This document shows, piece by piece, positions 34,140-44,484 of a DNA stretch of 64,000 nt. The stretch spans positions 162,818 through 226,817 of the forward strand of contig NZ_JACCDB010000004.1 of assembly GCF_013432195.1 (NCBI RefSeq), read 5' to 3'. Source of the DNA: Tepidicella baoligensis. GTDB lineage: Bacteria; Pseudomonadota; Gammaproteobacteria; Burkholderiales; Burkholderiaceae_C. Position 1 is the stretch's first letter. Each line of letters begins with the position of its first letter. The notes beneath the pieces are model-generated. The model was given only the letters and a program-made list of their open reading frames with translations. It was not told the origin of the DNA and made no database searches. Position numbers and translations under genes: made by a program.

Positions 34140-35303
34140 ATGGGTACGATGGAGCGGATTTTGCGCCTGATGGGGGACAAGAAAGCCTCCGACGTGTACA
34201 TGTCCGCCGCCTCGCCGGTGCTGATCAAAATCAACGGCGTATGCGCCCCGATGAACGCCCAGCCGTTGCCGGCAGACGGGCCGCTGCAACTGCTGTCGGA
34301 AATCGTGACCGACGAGCAGATGCACTTGTTCCAGCGCACAGGTGAGCTCAACATCGCCGTGCCCTTGGCCGGGGTTGGGCGCTTTCGGGTCAGTGCCATG
34401 AAGCAGCGCGGCAGCTGCGCCGTGGTGATCCGGTTCATCAGCACCGAAATTCCGAGCATCGAGTCGCTCAACATCCCGCCGGTGCTCGCCGACATGATCC
34501 TGGCCAAACGCGGCCTGATGCTGGTCGTCGGCTCGACCGGCTCGGGCAAGAGCACCACACTCGCCGCCCTGCTCGACCACCGCAACGCCAACGTGTCGGG
34601 GCACATCCTCACCATCGAGGACCCGGTCGAATACCTGTTCAAAAACAAGAAGTGCATCGTCAACCAGCGCGAGGTGGGCACCGACACGGAATCGCTGCAA
34701 GTGGCGTTGAAGAACGCGCTGCGCCAGGCCCCGGACGTGATCTTGATCGGCGAGATCCGCGACCGTGAAACCATGTCCCTAGCCATCGCCTACGCCCAGT
34801 CCGGCCACCTGGTGCTGGCCACCATGCACGCCAACAACAGCTATCAGGCACTCAACCGCATCCTCAACTTCTACCCGGTGGAGGTGCGCCCGTCCATGCT
34901 GAACGACCTGGCCTCGGCGCTCAAGGCCATCGTCTCGCAGCGGCTGATGCGCACCATCGACGGCGGCCGCATCCCGGCGGTGGAAGTCATGGTCAATACC
35001 CGCCTGATGAGCGAACTCATCGAGAAAGGCGACTTTTTCGGGGTGCGCGAAGCGCTGGAGAAATCCATGGCCGAGGAGTCGCAGACCTTCGAGGAAGACA
35101 TCGCCCGCCTGATCGTGGAGGGCAAGGTCGATCGCAAGGAAGGCCTGTCGTATGCCGATTCGCCCACCAACCTCATGTGGCGCTTGCAAAATCAGTTCCC
35201 CGCTTCTCACAGCCGCTCCGCGGCGGCTGCCACGGCCGAGACACCTTCGACCGATGCGGCCGGCCCCTCGTTTTCCGACTTCACCCTCGATGTCAACCTC
35301 TGA
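34140..35303 (+). CDS. pilU: PilT/PilU-family type IV pilus ATPase (PilU-like)
   Basis: A 387-aa retraction ATPase. Walker A is GSTGSGKSTT near residue 130, the Asp box is TIEDPVEYLF, Walker B is DVILIGEIRDRETM and the His box is GHLVLATMHANN. The C-terminal tail (DAAGPSFSDFTLDVNL) is typical of PilU rather than PilT. No other pilus gene is adjacent; it lies between dapD and dapE on the same strand, 25 bases after dapD. It would assist PilT in pilus retraction and twitching. Confidence 0.9.
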   Translation: MGTMERILRLMGDKKASDVYMSAASPVLIKINGVCAPMNAQPLPADGPLQLLSEIVTDEQMHLFQRTGELNIAVPLAGVGRFRVSAMKQRGSCAVVIRFISTEIPSIESLNIPPVLADMILAKRGLMLVVGSTGSGKSTTLAALLDHRNANVSGHILTIEDPVEYLFKNKKCIVNQREVGTDTESLQVALKNALRQAPDVILIGEIRDRETMSLAIAYAQSGHLVLATMHANNSYQALNRILNFYPVEVRPSMLNDLASALKAIVSQRLMRTIDGGRIPAVEVMVNTRLMSELIEKGDFFGVREALEKSMAEESQTFEEDIARLIVEGKVDRKEGLSYADSPTNLMWRLQNQFPASHSRSAAAATAETPSTDAAGPSFSDFTLDVNL

Positions 35304-35324
35304 CATCGCCATCTGATAGTGCCC

Positions 35325-36509
35325 ATGACCGCCACCTTGCGCCTGACCGAGGCGCTGATCGCCCGCTCCTCCATCACCCCCGATGACGCAGGCTGCCAAA
35401 CCCTGATCTCCGCCCGGCTGATGCCCTTGGGCTTCGTGTGCGAAACCATCGAGAGCGGCCCCGCCGATTTCCGCGTCACCAACCTGTGGGCCAAGCGCAC
35501 GGTGTCACCAGACGCCCCCACGCTGGTGTTTGCCGGCCACACCGACGTGGTGCCCACCGGCCCCCTGGACCAATGGGAGAGCGATCCGTTCACCCCCACC
35601 CACCGCGATGGCAAGCTCTATGGCCGTGGCGCCAGCGACATGAAAACCTCGCTCGCGGCCATGGTGGTGGCGTGTGAGGACTTCATCGACACCCACCCGC
35701 AAGCCCCGCTGAACATCGCCTTCCTGCTCACCAGCGACGAAGAAGGCCCGGCCAACGACGGCACGGTGGTGGTGTGCCGCGAACTGCAAAAACGCGGCGA
35801 GCGGCTGGACTATTGCATCGTGGGCGAGCCCACCTCGGTCGAGCGCACGGGTGACATGATCAAGAACGGCCGGCGCGGCACCATGAGCGGCAAGCTCACC
35901 GTCAAAGGCGTACAAGGGCACATTGCCTACCCTCACCTCGCGCGCAACCCCATCCACATGCTGGCGCCGGCCCTGGCCGAACTGGTCGCCACCCGCTGGG
36001 ACGGGGGCAACGATCACTTCCCGCCCACCACCTGGCAGGTCAGCAACATCCACGGCGGTACCGGGGCCAGCAACGTCATCCCCGGCGCCGTGGTGGTGGA
36101 CTTCAACTTCCGCTTTTCCACCGAAAGCACGGCCGAGGGCTTGCAGCAGCGCGTGGCCGACATCCTGGCCCGCCACGGCCTGCAGGCCGGCGCCGACTAC
36201 GACCTGGCCTGGACCGTCGGCGGCCTGCCCTTCCTGACCCGACCCGGCACGCTGGTGGATGCCGTGCGCGACGCCATCCGAGCCGAAACCGGCATCGAAA
36301 CCGAACTCTCCACCACCGGCGGCACCAGCGACGGGCGCTTCATCGCGCAGATCTGCCCGCAGGTCATCGAACTGGGCCCGCCGAACGCCACCATCCACAA
36401 GGTCAATGAGTGCGTGACCGTGGCCGACATCGAGCCGCTGACGGCCATCTACCGGCGCGTGCTGGAAAACCTGGCGGGCGTGCCGGCCATGGACGAGACC
36501 ACACCGTGA
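35325..36509 (+). CDS. dapE: Succinyl-diaminopimelate desuccinylase DapE
   Basis: Di-zinc M20 hydrolase that releases LL-diaminopimelate. Metal-ligand segments are [21 protein letters not shown] and [11 protein letters not shown], with the dimerisation domain in between and GTSDGRFIA near the C-terminus. ATG 35325 was chosen over a GTG six bases upstream; 394 aa. The stop overlaps the prmB GTG start (GTGA). Confidence 0.96.
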   Translation: MTATLRLTEALIARSSITPDDAGCQTLISARLMPLGFVCETIESGPADFRVTNLWAKRTVSPDAPTLVFAGHTDVVPTGPLDQWESDPFTPTHRDGKLYGRGASDMKTSLAAMVVACEDFIDTHPQAPLNIAFLLTSDEEGPANDGTVVVCRELQKRGERLDYCIVGEPTSVERTGDMIKNGRRGTMSGKLTVKGVQGHIAYPHLARNPIHMLAPALAELVATRWDGGNDHFPPTTWQVSNIHGGTGASNVIPGAVVVDFNFRFSTESTAEGLQQRVADILARHGLQAGADYDLAWTVGGLPFLTRPGTLVDAVRDAIRAETGIETELSTTGGTSDGRFIAQICPQVIELGPPNATIHKVNECVTVADIEPLTAIYRRVLENLAGVPAMDETTP

Positions 36510-37456
36510 GCAATCCCGTGCATGCCCATTCCACACTGGGCGCGCTGCTGGAACGCGCCACCACGTTGCTGGACACGGCCCAGCTCGCCTACGGCCACGG
36601 CACCACCAACGCCCGCGACGAGGCCGCGTGGCTCACACTGTGGTCGCTGGGCCTGCCGCTGGACAGCGATCTGTCGGCACTGGAAGACCGACCCGTCAAC
36701 CACGATGAGCAAGCCCGCGTACTGGCCCTGATCGAGCGCCGCATCGCGACACGCCAGCCCGCCGCCTACCTCACCCGCGAAGCCTGGCTGCAAGGCGTGC
36801 CGTTTTACGTGGACGAGCGGGTGATCATCCCGCGCAGCTTCCTCGCCGAACTCATCGCCAACGCCGATGGGGCCGAGAGCATCGACCCCTGGCTCGGCGA
36901 ACACACCCGCCGCGTGCTGGACCTGTGTACGGGCAACGGCAGCCTGGCGGTACTCGCCGCGCTCGCCTGGCCCGACGTGACGGTGGACGCCGCCGACATC
37001 TCGCCAGACGCCCTGGCCGTGGCCCGCATCAACGTGGACAAGCACGGCCTGCAGGAGCGCATTCGCCTCATCGAGTCCGACGGCTGGGCGAATGTGCCCG
37101 ACCGCTACGACCTGATCCTGTGCAACCCGCCCTATGTGAGCCGCGCCCGCATGGCGGCCCTGCCCCCCGAATACCGCGCCGAACCGGTGATTTCACTGGA
37201 TGGCGGGTTGAGCGGCAGTAACGACGGCATGGACTTCGTGCGCCACTTGCTGGACCATGCCCTGGAGCACATGAACGGGCACGCCGTGCTGGTGCTCGAA
37301 ATCGGCAACGAGCGCGAGCACTTCGAACACGCCTTCCCCACCCTGCTCGCCTACTGGCCGGAAACGACCTCGGGCGAAGGCCCGGTGCTGCTGCTCACCC
37401 GCGAAGCGCTGCAAGACTGGCAAGCCACGCGTCAGCGCAGCGGAGGCGCGGCATGA
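36506..37456 (+). CDS. prmB: 50S ribosomal protein L3 glutamine methyltransferase PrmB
   Basis: SAM-dependent methyltransferase of the HemK/PrmB family. Motif I is [17 protein letters not shown] and the catalytic NPPY is in [14 protein letters not shown]. The N-terminal [24 protein letters not shown] section and the length of 316 aa favour PrmB over PrmC. The GTG start is inferred from the overlap with the dapE stop and the family N-terminus. The stop overlaps the ABC-F start as ATGA. Confidence 0.9.
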   Translation: MSNPVHAHSTLGALLERATTLLDTAQLAYGHGTTNARDEAAWLTLWSLGLPLDSDLSALEDRPVNHDEQARVLALIERRIATRQPAAYLTREAWLQGVPFYVDERVIIPRSFLAELIANADGAESIDPWLGEHTRRVLDLCTGNGSLAVLAALAWPDVTVDAADISPDALAVARINVDKHGLQERIRLIESDGWANVPDRYDLILCNPPYVSRARMAALPPEYRAEPVISLDGGLSGSNDGMDFVRHLLDHALEHMNGHAVLVLEIGNEREHFEHAFPTLLAYWPETTSGEGPVLLLTREALQDWQATRQRSGGAA

Positions 37457-39468
37457 TCACCCTGCGCGACGTGACCCTGCGGCGCGGCACCAAGGTCGTG
37501 CTCGACCGCGCCAGCGTCACCCTCAACCCCGGCGAAAAGGTGGGCCTGGTGGGCCGCAACGGCGCTGGCAAGTCCAGCCTGTTTGCGCTGCTGCAAGGCC
37601 ACTTGCACGAAGACAGCGGCGACTTCACCTGGCCGCGCCAGTGGCGCCTGGCCCAGGTGGCCCAGGACATGCCCGAGACGGACCAGCCCGCCACCGCCTT
37701 CGTGATCGACGGCGACACCCGCCTGCGCGATGCGCAGCAGCAGGTCCGCGCCGCCGAAGCCAGCGGCGACGGCGAGGCGATGGCCCACGCCTACACCGCC
37801 CTGCACGACGCCGGTGCCCACGACGCCCCCGCCCGCGCCCAGGCGCTGCTGATGGGGCTGGGCTTTCAGGCGAGCGAGCTGGAGCGCCCGGTCAACAGCT
37901 TTTCGGGTGGCTGGCGGATGCGGCTGCAACTGGCGCGCGCCCTCATGTGCCCGAGCGATCTGCTCATGCTCGACGAGCCCACCAACCACCTGGACCTGGA
38001 CGCCCTGGTCTGGCTGGAAAGCTGGCTCAAACGCTACGAAGGCACGCTGCTGGTCATCAGCCACGACCGCGAATTCCTGGACGCCGTCACGCAGGTCACG
38101 CTGCACATCGACAACGGCAAACTCACCCGCTACGGCGGCAACTACAGCCGCTTCGAAGACATGCGGGCCGAGCAGATCCGCCAGCAACAGGCCGCCTTCG
38201 CCCGCCAGCAAGACAAGATCGCCCACCTGCAGCGTTTCATCGACCGCTTCAAGGCCAAGGCCACCAAAGCCAAGCAGGCGCAAAGCCGCATCAAGGCCCT
38301 GGAGCGCATGGAGAGCATCGCGCCGGTCCTGACCGATGCCGACTTCAGCTTCACCTTCGACGATCCAGGCCAGTTGCCCAACCCCATGCTCAGCCTGCGT
38401 GAGGCGCGCTTCGGCTACCGCAGCGACACCGGCGCGGACACCGTGATCGTGCAAAACGTGACGCGCTCGGTGCAGGCCGGCCAGCGCCTGGGCATCTTGG
38501 GCGCCAACGGCCAAGGCAAATCCACCTTCGTGAAAACCGTGGCGCGCGCCCTGCCCCTGCTGGGCGGCACGCTCACCGAAGGCAAGGGTCTGCGCATCGG
38601 TTACTTTGCCCAGCAGGAGCTGGACGTGCTGCGCCCCGACGACACGCCACTGGCCCACATGATCCGGCTGGCCCGCGAGACCGAAGCGGCGGGCGCCCTG
38701 ACCGGCCAGGCCCTGCGCGAGCAGGACCTGCGCAACTTCCTGGGCCGCTTCCAGTTCAGCGGCGACATGGTGCAACAGCCCGTGGGCACCATGAGCGGCG
38801 GCGAAAAAGCCCGGCTGGTGCTGTGCATGATCGTGTGGCAGCGCCCCAACCTGCTGTTGCTCGACGAACCCACCAACCACCTGGACCTCGCCACCCGGGA
38901 AGCACTGGCCGTGGCACTCAACGCATTCGAGGGCACGGTCATGCTCGTCAGCCACGACCGGGCGCTGCTGCGCTCGGTATGCGACGAGTTCTGGCTGGTC
39001 TCGCACGGTGGCATCGCACCTTTCGATGGCGATCTGGACGACTACCAGCGTTACCTGCTGGATGTGGCCAAGCAAAAACGCGAAACGGCGCAGGAGCCGT
39101 CAGGTGCGGGCCGGCAGGCAGAAAGCGCCCGCCCGGCCAACGGCTCCACGCCTGCGACAGCCCAGCCAGACGCCCCGCGCCTGCCCCCCGGCGAACAACG
39201 CAAGCTCGAAGCCCAGCGCCGCCAGCAACTGGCGGACCAATTGAAGCCCCACAAAAAGCGCCGCGACGCCCTGGAACAGCAACTGGAAGCCTTGCAGGCC
39301 GAACAAGCCGAGCTGCATGCACGTCTGCAAGGCAACCTGACCCAGGCCGAGTTGGCACAGGTCGGCAAGCGCCTCAAGGCCGTGGACGAGGCGCTCGCCG
39401 AAACGGAGGAAGCCTGGCTCGAAGTGGCCGCCTTGATCGAAGACTTGCAAAATGCGGCCGCACTCTGA
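37453..39468 (+). CDS. ABC-F family ATPase (YheS-like)
   Basis: A soluble 671-aa protein with two ABC cassettes and no membrane domain. Walker A sites are GRNGAGKSS (34-42) and GANGQGKST; signatures are FSGGWRMRLQLARAL and MSGGEKARLVL; both have LDEPTNHLDL. The C-terminal 120 residues are a charged coiled coil (KPHKKRRDALEQQLEALQ). ABC-F proteins act on stalled ribosomes at the E site; length and the C-terminal coil suggest the YheS branch. It is coupled to prmB by ATGA and overlaps the next gene by 17 bases. Confidence 0.93.
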   Translation: MITLRDVTLRRGTKVVLDRASVTLNPGEKVGLVGRNGAGKSSLFALLQGHLHEDSGDFTWPRQWRLAQVAQDMPETDQPATAFVIDGDTRLRDAQQQVRAAEASGDGEAMAHAYTALHDAGAHDAPARAQALLMGLGFQASELERPVNSFSGGWRMRLQLARALMCPSDLLMLDEPTNHLDLDALVWLESWLKRYEGTLLVISHDREFLDAVTQVTLHIDNGKLTRYGGNYSRFEDMRAEQIRQQQAAFARQQDKIAHLQRFIDRFKAKATKAKQAQSRIKALERMESIAPVLTDADFSFTFDDPGQLPNPMLSLREARFGYRSDTGADTVIVQNVTRSVQAGQRLGILGANGQGKSTFVKTVARALPLLGGTLTEGKGLRIGYFAQQELDVLRPDDTPLAHMIRLARETEAAGALTGQALREQDLRNFLGRFQFSGDMVQQPVGTMSGGEKARLVLCMIVWQRPNLLLLDEPTNHLDLATREALAVALNAFEGTVMLVSHDRALLRSVCDEFWLVSHGGIAPFDGDLDDYQRYLLDVAKQKRETAQEPSGAGRQAESARPANGSTPATAQPDAPRLPPGEQRKLEAQRRQQLADQLKPHKKRRDALEQQLEALQAEQAELHARLQGNLTQAELAQVGKRLKAVDEALAETEEAWLEVAALIEDLQNAAAL

Positions 39469-40474
39469 TCCAGCCCAGCACAGCGCAGACCTCTGCACCC
39501 AGTCATGCCCGGATGAGGGGCTGCCCCCGTTGCCCGAAGCCTTTCTGCACCTGCTCGACGCGGTGGTGCCCGCCTCGCAACGGCCCATGGTGGACGCCAG
39601 CTACACCCGCCCGCACTGGACCAGCTTCCGTTTGAATACGCTCAAGGCCGATCCAGCAGACACCCTGGCCGAGCTCATGGCTCAGCCTGCCCTCAATCTG
39701 GAGGCCCTCGACGGCGTGGACGGCGTATTCCTCGTCCCCCCGGCACAACGCGAACACCTCACCCACCACCCGGCGGCGGGTGACGGTCGGATTTACATCC
39801 AAGGGCTCTCCAGCATGGCCGCCGTCTGGGCACTGGACCCGCAACCCGGCGAAGAAATCCTCGATCTGGCGGCCGCACCCGGTGGCAAGACCAGCTACAT
39901 CGCGGCCCGCATGCAAGGCATGGGCCGGCTCGCCGCCGTGGAGCCGGTGAAGGCGCGGTTTCACCGGCTCAAGGCCAACCTGCAGCGACTGGGCGCCGGG
40001 CATGTGCACACCTACCTGAAGGACGGTGCCGTGGTCGGCAAGCTGACGCCCGAACGTTTCGACCGCGTGCTGCTGGACGCGCCCTGCTCCTCCGAGGCCC
40101 AATTCACCCGGCTGGACCCCACATCGTGGGCCCACTGGAGCCCCAAGAAGGTCAAAGAGAGTGCGCGCCTGCAGGCGCGACTGATCCGCTCGGCCTGGGC
40201 GGCCCTCAAGCCCGGCGGACGGCTGGTGTACAGCACCTGCTCCCTGTCGCCGGAAGAAAACGAGCTCACGGTGCAGGGGCTGCTCGCCGAACAAGCCGAT
40301 GCGGCTGTCGAAGCCATCACGCTGCCCACCCGACCGGACACGCTGCCCACCCTGGCCGGCCTGAGCCACTGGCAAGGTCGGGCGCTGGACCCGCGCCTGG
40401 CGCAGTCGCTGCGCATCCTCCCCAGCGACCGCACCGACGCGTTTTACATCTGCTGCCTGCGCAAGGCGGCCTGA
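39452..40474 (+). CDS. RsmB/NOL1-family RNA 5-methylcytosine methyltransferase
   Basis: A 340-aa SAM-dependent RNA m5C methyltransferase. Motif I is LDLAAAPGGKTSY, and the two catalytic Cys are in DAPCSSEA and YSTCSLSPEEN. It lacks the N-terminal NusB-like domain of RsmB, so it may be RsmF-like or another family member. It follows an ABC-F gene and prmB, which all act on ribosomes. Its last 31 bases overlap the convergent ThDP-enzyme gene. Confidence 0.9.
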   Translation: MRPHSDPAQHSADLCTQSCPDEGLPPLPEAFLHLLDAVVPASQRPMVDASYTRPHWTSFRLNTLKADPADTLAELMAQPALNLEALDGVDGVFLVPPAQREHLTHHPAAGDGRIYIQGLSSMAAVWALDPQPGEEILDLAAAPGGKTSYIAARMQGMGRLAAVEPVKARFHRLKANLQRLGAGHVHTYLKDGAVVGKLTPERFDRVLLDAPCSSEAQFTRLDPTSWAHWSPKKVKESARLQARLIRSAWAALKPGGRLVYSTCSLSPEENELTVQGLLAEQADAAVEAITLPTRPDTLPTLAGLSHWQGRALDPRLAQSLRILPSDRTDAFYICCLRKAA

Positions 40475-42156
40475 CGGATCGCGTCCAGCGTCCCGCGCGT
40501 GGTGATGACCTCCGGGTCCAGCGGCATCTCGATCAGGGTGCCGGTGGGCGCCTCCAGGGCCCGGCGCAGCGCAGGCTCCCAGTCGGCGGTGCAGGTGACG
40601 CGCTCGGCCGCATAGCCGTAGGCCCGGGCCAGGGCACAGAAATCGGGGTTGTGCAGTGAAGAGCCCGCCACATGACCGGGGTACTCGCGCTCCTGGTGCA
40701 TGCGGATGGTGCCGTACATGCCGTTGTTGAGCAGCAACACGATGGTCTTGGCACCGTGCTGCGTGGCCGTGGCCAACTCCTGCCCATTCATGAGGAAATC
40801 GCCGTCCCCCGCGATGGTGAACACGGTGCGCCCGGTCGCAATGGCCGCGGCCACGCCCACCGGCACGCCATAGCCCATGGCGCCATTCGTGGGCGCGAGC
40901 TGGGTTTTGTGGCCGCGCGCCAAGCCCGGGTAACGGTAGAAGCGATGCAACCAGCTCGCAAAATTGCCCGCGCCGTTGGTCAGCACCGCATCGGCCGGCA
41001 ACAGGCGCTGCAGCGTGTGGATGACCTGGGGCAGATCGATCTCACCGGGCAATTGCACGCCGCCGTTGGCCACGTCGATGTTGGCCAGGTAGTCGGCATG
41101 GCAGCCTTGCGCCCAGTCGCCCCACGGCACCTGCGGCGGTGGGGTGAGCGTCTCCAGGCTGCGCGCGGCAGCCGACAGGCTCGCACAAATGGCCAGATCG
41201 GCCTGATAAACCCGGTTCAACTCCTCGGCGCTGCTGTGGATGTGCACCAGCTTCTGCCGGGGGCGCGGCACCTCGATCAAGGTGTAGCCCCCGGTGGTGG
41301 CTTCGCCCAGCCGGGGGCCGATGGCGATCAGCAGGTCGGCCTGCTGGATGCGTTGCGCCAGTGCCGGGTTGATGCCCAGGCCCACATCCCCTGCGTACAA
41401 GGGGTGGTGGTTGTCGAACGTGTCCTGAAACCGGAAGGTGTTGCACACCGGCAGTTGCCAGTTCTCGGCGAAACGTTCGAGCGCCTGGGCGGCCTGCGGG
41501 GTCCATCCGCCGCCACCGGCCAGCACCAGCGGGCGCTGCGCCTGCAACAGCATCTCGCGCAGTCGGCGCAGTGAACCGGGGTCGCTCCAGGCTTCCACCG
41601 GCTCCACGCGCGGCAAGGGCGCACCGTCCACCGGGTGGGAGAGCATGTCTTCGGGCAACACCAGCACCACCGGGCCAGGCCGGCCGTTGAGGGCGGTGGC
41701 AAAGGCGCGGGCCACATATTCCGGGATGCGGCGGGCATCGTCGATGCGCTCCACCCGCTTGGCCAGCGGCCCGAAGAAGCGGAAGAAGTCCACCTCCTGG
41801 AAGGCCTCGCGGTCGCGGCAGTCGCTGGCCACGTCGCCCACGAACAGCACCATGGGCGTGGAGTCCTGGAACGCCGTGTGCACGCCAATCGACGCATTGG
41901 TGGCGCCCGGCCCGCGCGTGACGAAACACACACCCGGACGCCCGGTCAGCTTGCCGTGTGCCTCGGCCATGAAGGCGGCCCCGCCCTCCTGCCGGTTGAT
42001 GACGAAACGGAGGCGATCGGCATGGTGGTGCAAGCCATCGAGCACCGCCAGGTAGCTCTCGCCCGGTACCCCGAAGGCATGGGTCACGCCCTGTTCGATC
42101 AGGCATTCCACCAGCAGATGACCCGCCAGACGGGGGGCAGCAACCTGGGCATTCAT
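40444..42156 (-). CDS. Thiamine diphosphate enzyme, acetolactate-synthase-like
   Basis: A 570-aa ThDP enzyme of the acetolactate synthase/benzoylformate decarboxylase superfamily. The cofactor Glu is in RQEGGAAFMAEAHG and the ThDP motif runs from GDGDFLMNGQE to NNGMYGTIRM. There is no ilvN regulatory subunit nearby. The start overlaps the MFS stop by ATGA, so enzyme and transporter are co-translated. It resembles IlvB-like proteins of unknown substrate; 2-oxoacid decarboxylation or carboligation is likely, but the substrate cannot be read from sequence. Confidence 0.88.
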   Translation of the reverse strand: MNAQVAAPRLAGHLLVECLIEQGVTHAFGVPGESYLAVLDGLHHHADRLRFVINRQEGGAAFMAEAHGKLTGRPGVCFVTRGPGATNASIGVHTAFQDSTPMVLFVGDVASDCRDREAFQEVDFFRFFGPLAKRVERIDDARRIPEYVARAFATALNGRPGPVVLVLPEDMLSHPVDGAPLPRVEPVEAWSDPGSLRRLREMLLQAQRPLVLAGGGGWTPQAAQALERFAENWQLPVCNTFRFQDTFDNHHPLYAGDVGLGINPALAQRIQQADLLIAIGPRLGEATTGGYTLIEVPRPRQKLVHIHSSAEELNRVYQADLAICASLSAAARSLETLTPPPQVPWGDWAQGCHADYLANIDVANGGVQLPGEIDLPQVIHTLQRLLPADAVLTNGAGNFASWLHRFYRYPGLARGHKTQLAPTNGAMGYGVPVGVAAAIATGRTVFTIAGDGDFLMNGQELATATQHGAKTIVLLLNNGMYGTIRMHQEREYPGHVAGSSLHNPDFCALARAYGYAAERVTCTADWEPALRRALEAPTGTLIEMPLDPEVITTRGTLDAIRQAALRRQQM

Positions 42157-43382
42157 GCCTGCACCTCCGCCGTGCGCCGACCCACACCCAATGCCGCGAA
42201 CACCGACAGCATCAACACCACCGCCGCGCCGGCCAGCGTGACCCCGTACCAGCCCCGGTCCATGAAGGCACCGAAAATCAGCGGCGAAATGGCGAAGCCC
42301 ACGTCCAGCCCGGAATAGACCGTGCCGTACACCCGGCCTGTGGCCCCCTTGGGCGTGGCACGGCGGATCATCATGTCGCGGCTGGGCCCGGCAACACCCA
42401 CGGCCAAACCCGTGATCGCCAGCACGATCATGGTGCCGGTGCCGCCCATCCATCCGGTGGCGGCGAGCAACATCAGCAAGGCCCCGGCGCCCATGCAGCC
42501 ACCCACCACACGATCGGTGTGTGTGGCCTTGCCCGCGACGAATCCCCCCAGCACCATGCCCAGGGCGCCACACAGCATGTAAGCGGTGAGCGTGAACGTG
42601 GCGGCCTCCAGGCTGACCGCATGCACCGCCTTGAGGATGGAGGCCGAGTAGGTCTGCACCACCGCCAGCGTCATGGTGGACAACAGGAAGAAAGCGAAAC
42701 ACCACCACACCACCGGCAGCTTCATGAAGGCAAGGTCACTGCCCCGCGTGGCGCCAGGGGGGCGAATCACCACCTCGGTCTCGAGGTGGTCGCGCTGCCA
42801 CCACAGCAGGGCCAGCACAGCCAGGTACATCACCGCGGCAGCCAGGTAGGCGGCGCGCCAGTCGGCCAGTGCCGTGATGCCGACCAGAAACACCGGTGCC
42901 GCCGCCCAGCCCAGGTTGCCGGTGAGACCGTGCACACTGAAGGCATGACCCAGCCTCGGGGCCGAAACCCGCTGGTTGAGAATGGAAAAGTCCACCGGGT
43001 GGAACGGCGCGTTGCCCAAACCGGCCAGCACCGACACCAGCAGCAGCGCCGCGTAACCGTCGGCCATGGAGGCGGTCAACGCCGCGGCGGTGAACAGCAA
43101 CAGGGAGCCGAACAGCACGGGCCGCGCCCCGAATCGGTCCACGACGAAGCCCGCACTGGCCTGGCCCAGGCCGGAGATCACGAAAAACACGCTCATCAGC
43201 AAACCGACCTGGGAAAACGACAGGTCGAACTCGCTCATGAGCACCGGAAACAGCGGGGGCAGCAGCAGATGGGTGAAATGCGAGATGCCGTGCGCCAGAC
43301 CCACCAGGGCCATGACACGCGCGTCTTCGCGCCAAGGAACGGAAGGAGGTGGCGACGAAGCGCCGAGGGACATGCTTGACAT
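42153..43382 (-). CDS. MFS transporter (fosmidomycin-resistance-like branch)
   Basis: A 409-aa inner-membrane carrier with about 12 hydrophobic helices and the loop 2-3 motif GFVVDRFGARPVLFG. HGISHFTHLLLPPLFPVL near the N-terminus matches Fsr-type exporters. It precedes the ThDP-enzyme gene and is coupled to it by ATGA, so it may move that enzyme's substrate or product. ATG 43373 is an alternative start. It is divergent from the D-2-hydroxyacid dehydrogenase. Confidence 0.88.
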   Translation of the reverse strand: MSSMSLGASSPPPSVPWREDARVMALVGLAHGISHFTHLLLPPLFPVLMSEFDLSFSQVGLLMSVFFVISGLGQASAGFVVDRFGARPVLFGSLLLFTAAALTASMADGYAALLLVSVLAGLGNAPFHPVDFSILNQRVSAPRLGHAFSVHGLTGNLGWAAAPVFLVGITALADWRAAYLAAAVMYLAVLALLWWQRDHLETEVVIRPPGATRGSDLAFMKLPVVWWCFAFFLLSTMTLAVVQTYSASILKAVHAVSLEAATFTLTAYMLCGALGMVLGGFVAGKATHTDRVVGGCMGAGALLMLLAATGWMGGTGTMIVLAITGLAVGVAGPSRDMMIRRATPKGATGRVYGTVYSGLDVGFAISPLIFGAFMDRGWYGVTLAGAAVVLMLSVFAALGVGRRTAEVQA

Positions 43383-43470
43383 GTGACGAATCGTAAGCGA
43401 AAGCCCGCAAACCCGCAGTCACCCGCTCGAACCCGCCCGGCACCGCAGCGGACACAGGCACAATAGCCGC

Positions 43471-44478
43471 ATGAACATCGTGATCCTTGACGACTATCAG
43501 GATGCCGTGCGCAAACTGCCCTGCGCGGCCAAGCTCGAACCCTATCCCGCCAAGGTGTTCACCAACAACGTCAAGGGGGTGGGGCAACTCTCGGTCCGTC
43601 TGCGTGACGCCGACATCGTGGTATTGATTCGTGAACGCACCCATATCACCCGCCAACTGATCGAGAAACTGCCCAAGCTGCGGCTGATTTCGCAAACCGG
43701 GAGCGTGGGCCGGCACATCGACGTGGCGGCCTGCACGGCACACGGGGTGGCGGTGGCCGAGGGGGTGGGCTCGCCCGTGGCACCGGCCGAGCTGACCTGG
43801 GCGCTGATCATGGCGGCCATGCGGCGCATCCCGCAATACGTGGCCCATCTCAAGCATGGCGCCTGGCAACAGTCGGGTCTCAAGGCGGCCGCCATGCCGC
43901 CGAACTTCGGCATCGGCATGGTGTTGCGCGGCAAGACGCTTGGGATCTGGAGCTATGGCAAGATCGGCCAGATCGTGGCCGGATACGGGCGCGCCTTCGG
44001 CATGCGGGTGATCGTGTGGGGCGGGCAAGCCAGTTGCCAGCGTGCCGCCGCCGATGGCTACGAGGTGGCCCCCTCCAAGGCCGCGCTGTTTCAGGAGTCG
44101 GACGTGCTCAGCCTGCACCTGCGATTGGGCGAACACAACGTGGGCTGCATCTCGCTGGACGATCTCAGCCTGATGAAGCCGACCTCGCTGCTGGTCAACA
44201 CGTCGCGCGCCGAATTGATTCAACCCGATGCGCTCGTCGCCGGCCTGAACCGCGGCCGCCCCGGCATGGCAGCGGTCGATGTGTTCGAGTCTGAGCCCAT
44301 TCTGCAAGGCCATGCCCTGCTGCGCCTGGAGAATTGCATCTGCACGCCGCACATCGGCTTCGTGGAACAGGAAAGCTACGAGAAGTACTTCTCCGCCGCG
44401 TTCGACAACGTGGTCAATTACATCAAGGGAACGCCGACCAATATCGTCAACCCCGGGGCACTGCAGTACCACCGCTGA
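43471..44478 (+). CDS. D-2-hydroxyacid dehydrogenase
   Basis: A 335-aa NAD(P)-dependent oxidoreductase. The nucleotide loop is GIWSYGKIGQI, and the catalytic triad is Arg in VNTSRAEL, Glu in AVDVFESEP and His in CTPHIGF. The family includes phosphoglycerate, glycerate and hydroxypyruvate dehydrogenases; the substrate is unknown. Divergent from the MFS-ThDP pair, so a shared 2-oxo/2-hydroxyacid pathway is possible. It converges with the FimV-like gene with six bases between. Confidence 0.9.
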   Translation: MNIVILDDYQDAVRKLPCAAKLEPYPAKVFTNNVKGVGQLSVRLRDADIVVLIRERTHITRQLIEKLPKLRLISQTGSVGRHIDVAACTAHGVAVAEGVGSPVAPAELTWALIMAAMRRIPQYVAHLKHGAWQQSGLKAAAMPPNFGIGMVLRGKTLGIWSYGKIGQIVAGYGRAFGMRVIVWGGQASCQRAAADGYEVAPSKAALFQESDVLSLHLRLGEHNVGCISLDDLSLMKPTSLLVNTSRAELIQPDALVAGLNRGRPGMAAVDVFESEPILQGHALLRLENCICTPHIGFVEQESYEKYFSAAFDNVVNYIKGTPTNIVNPGALQYHR

Positions 44479-44484
44479 TCGGGT

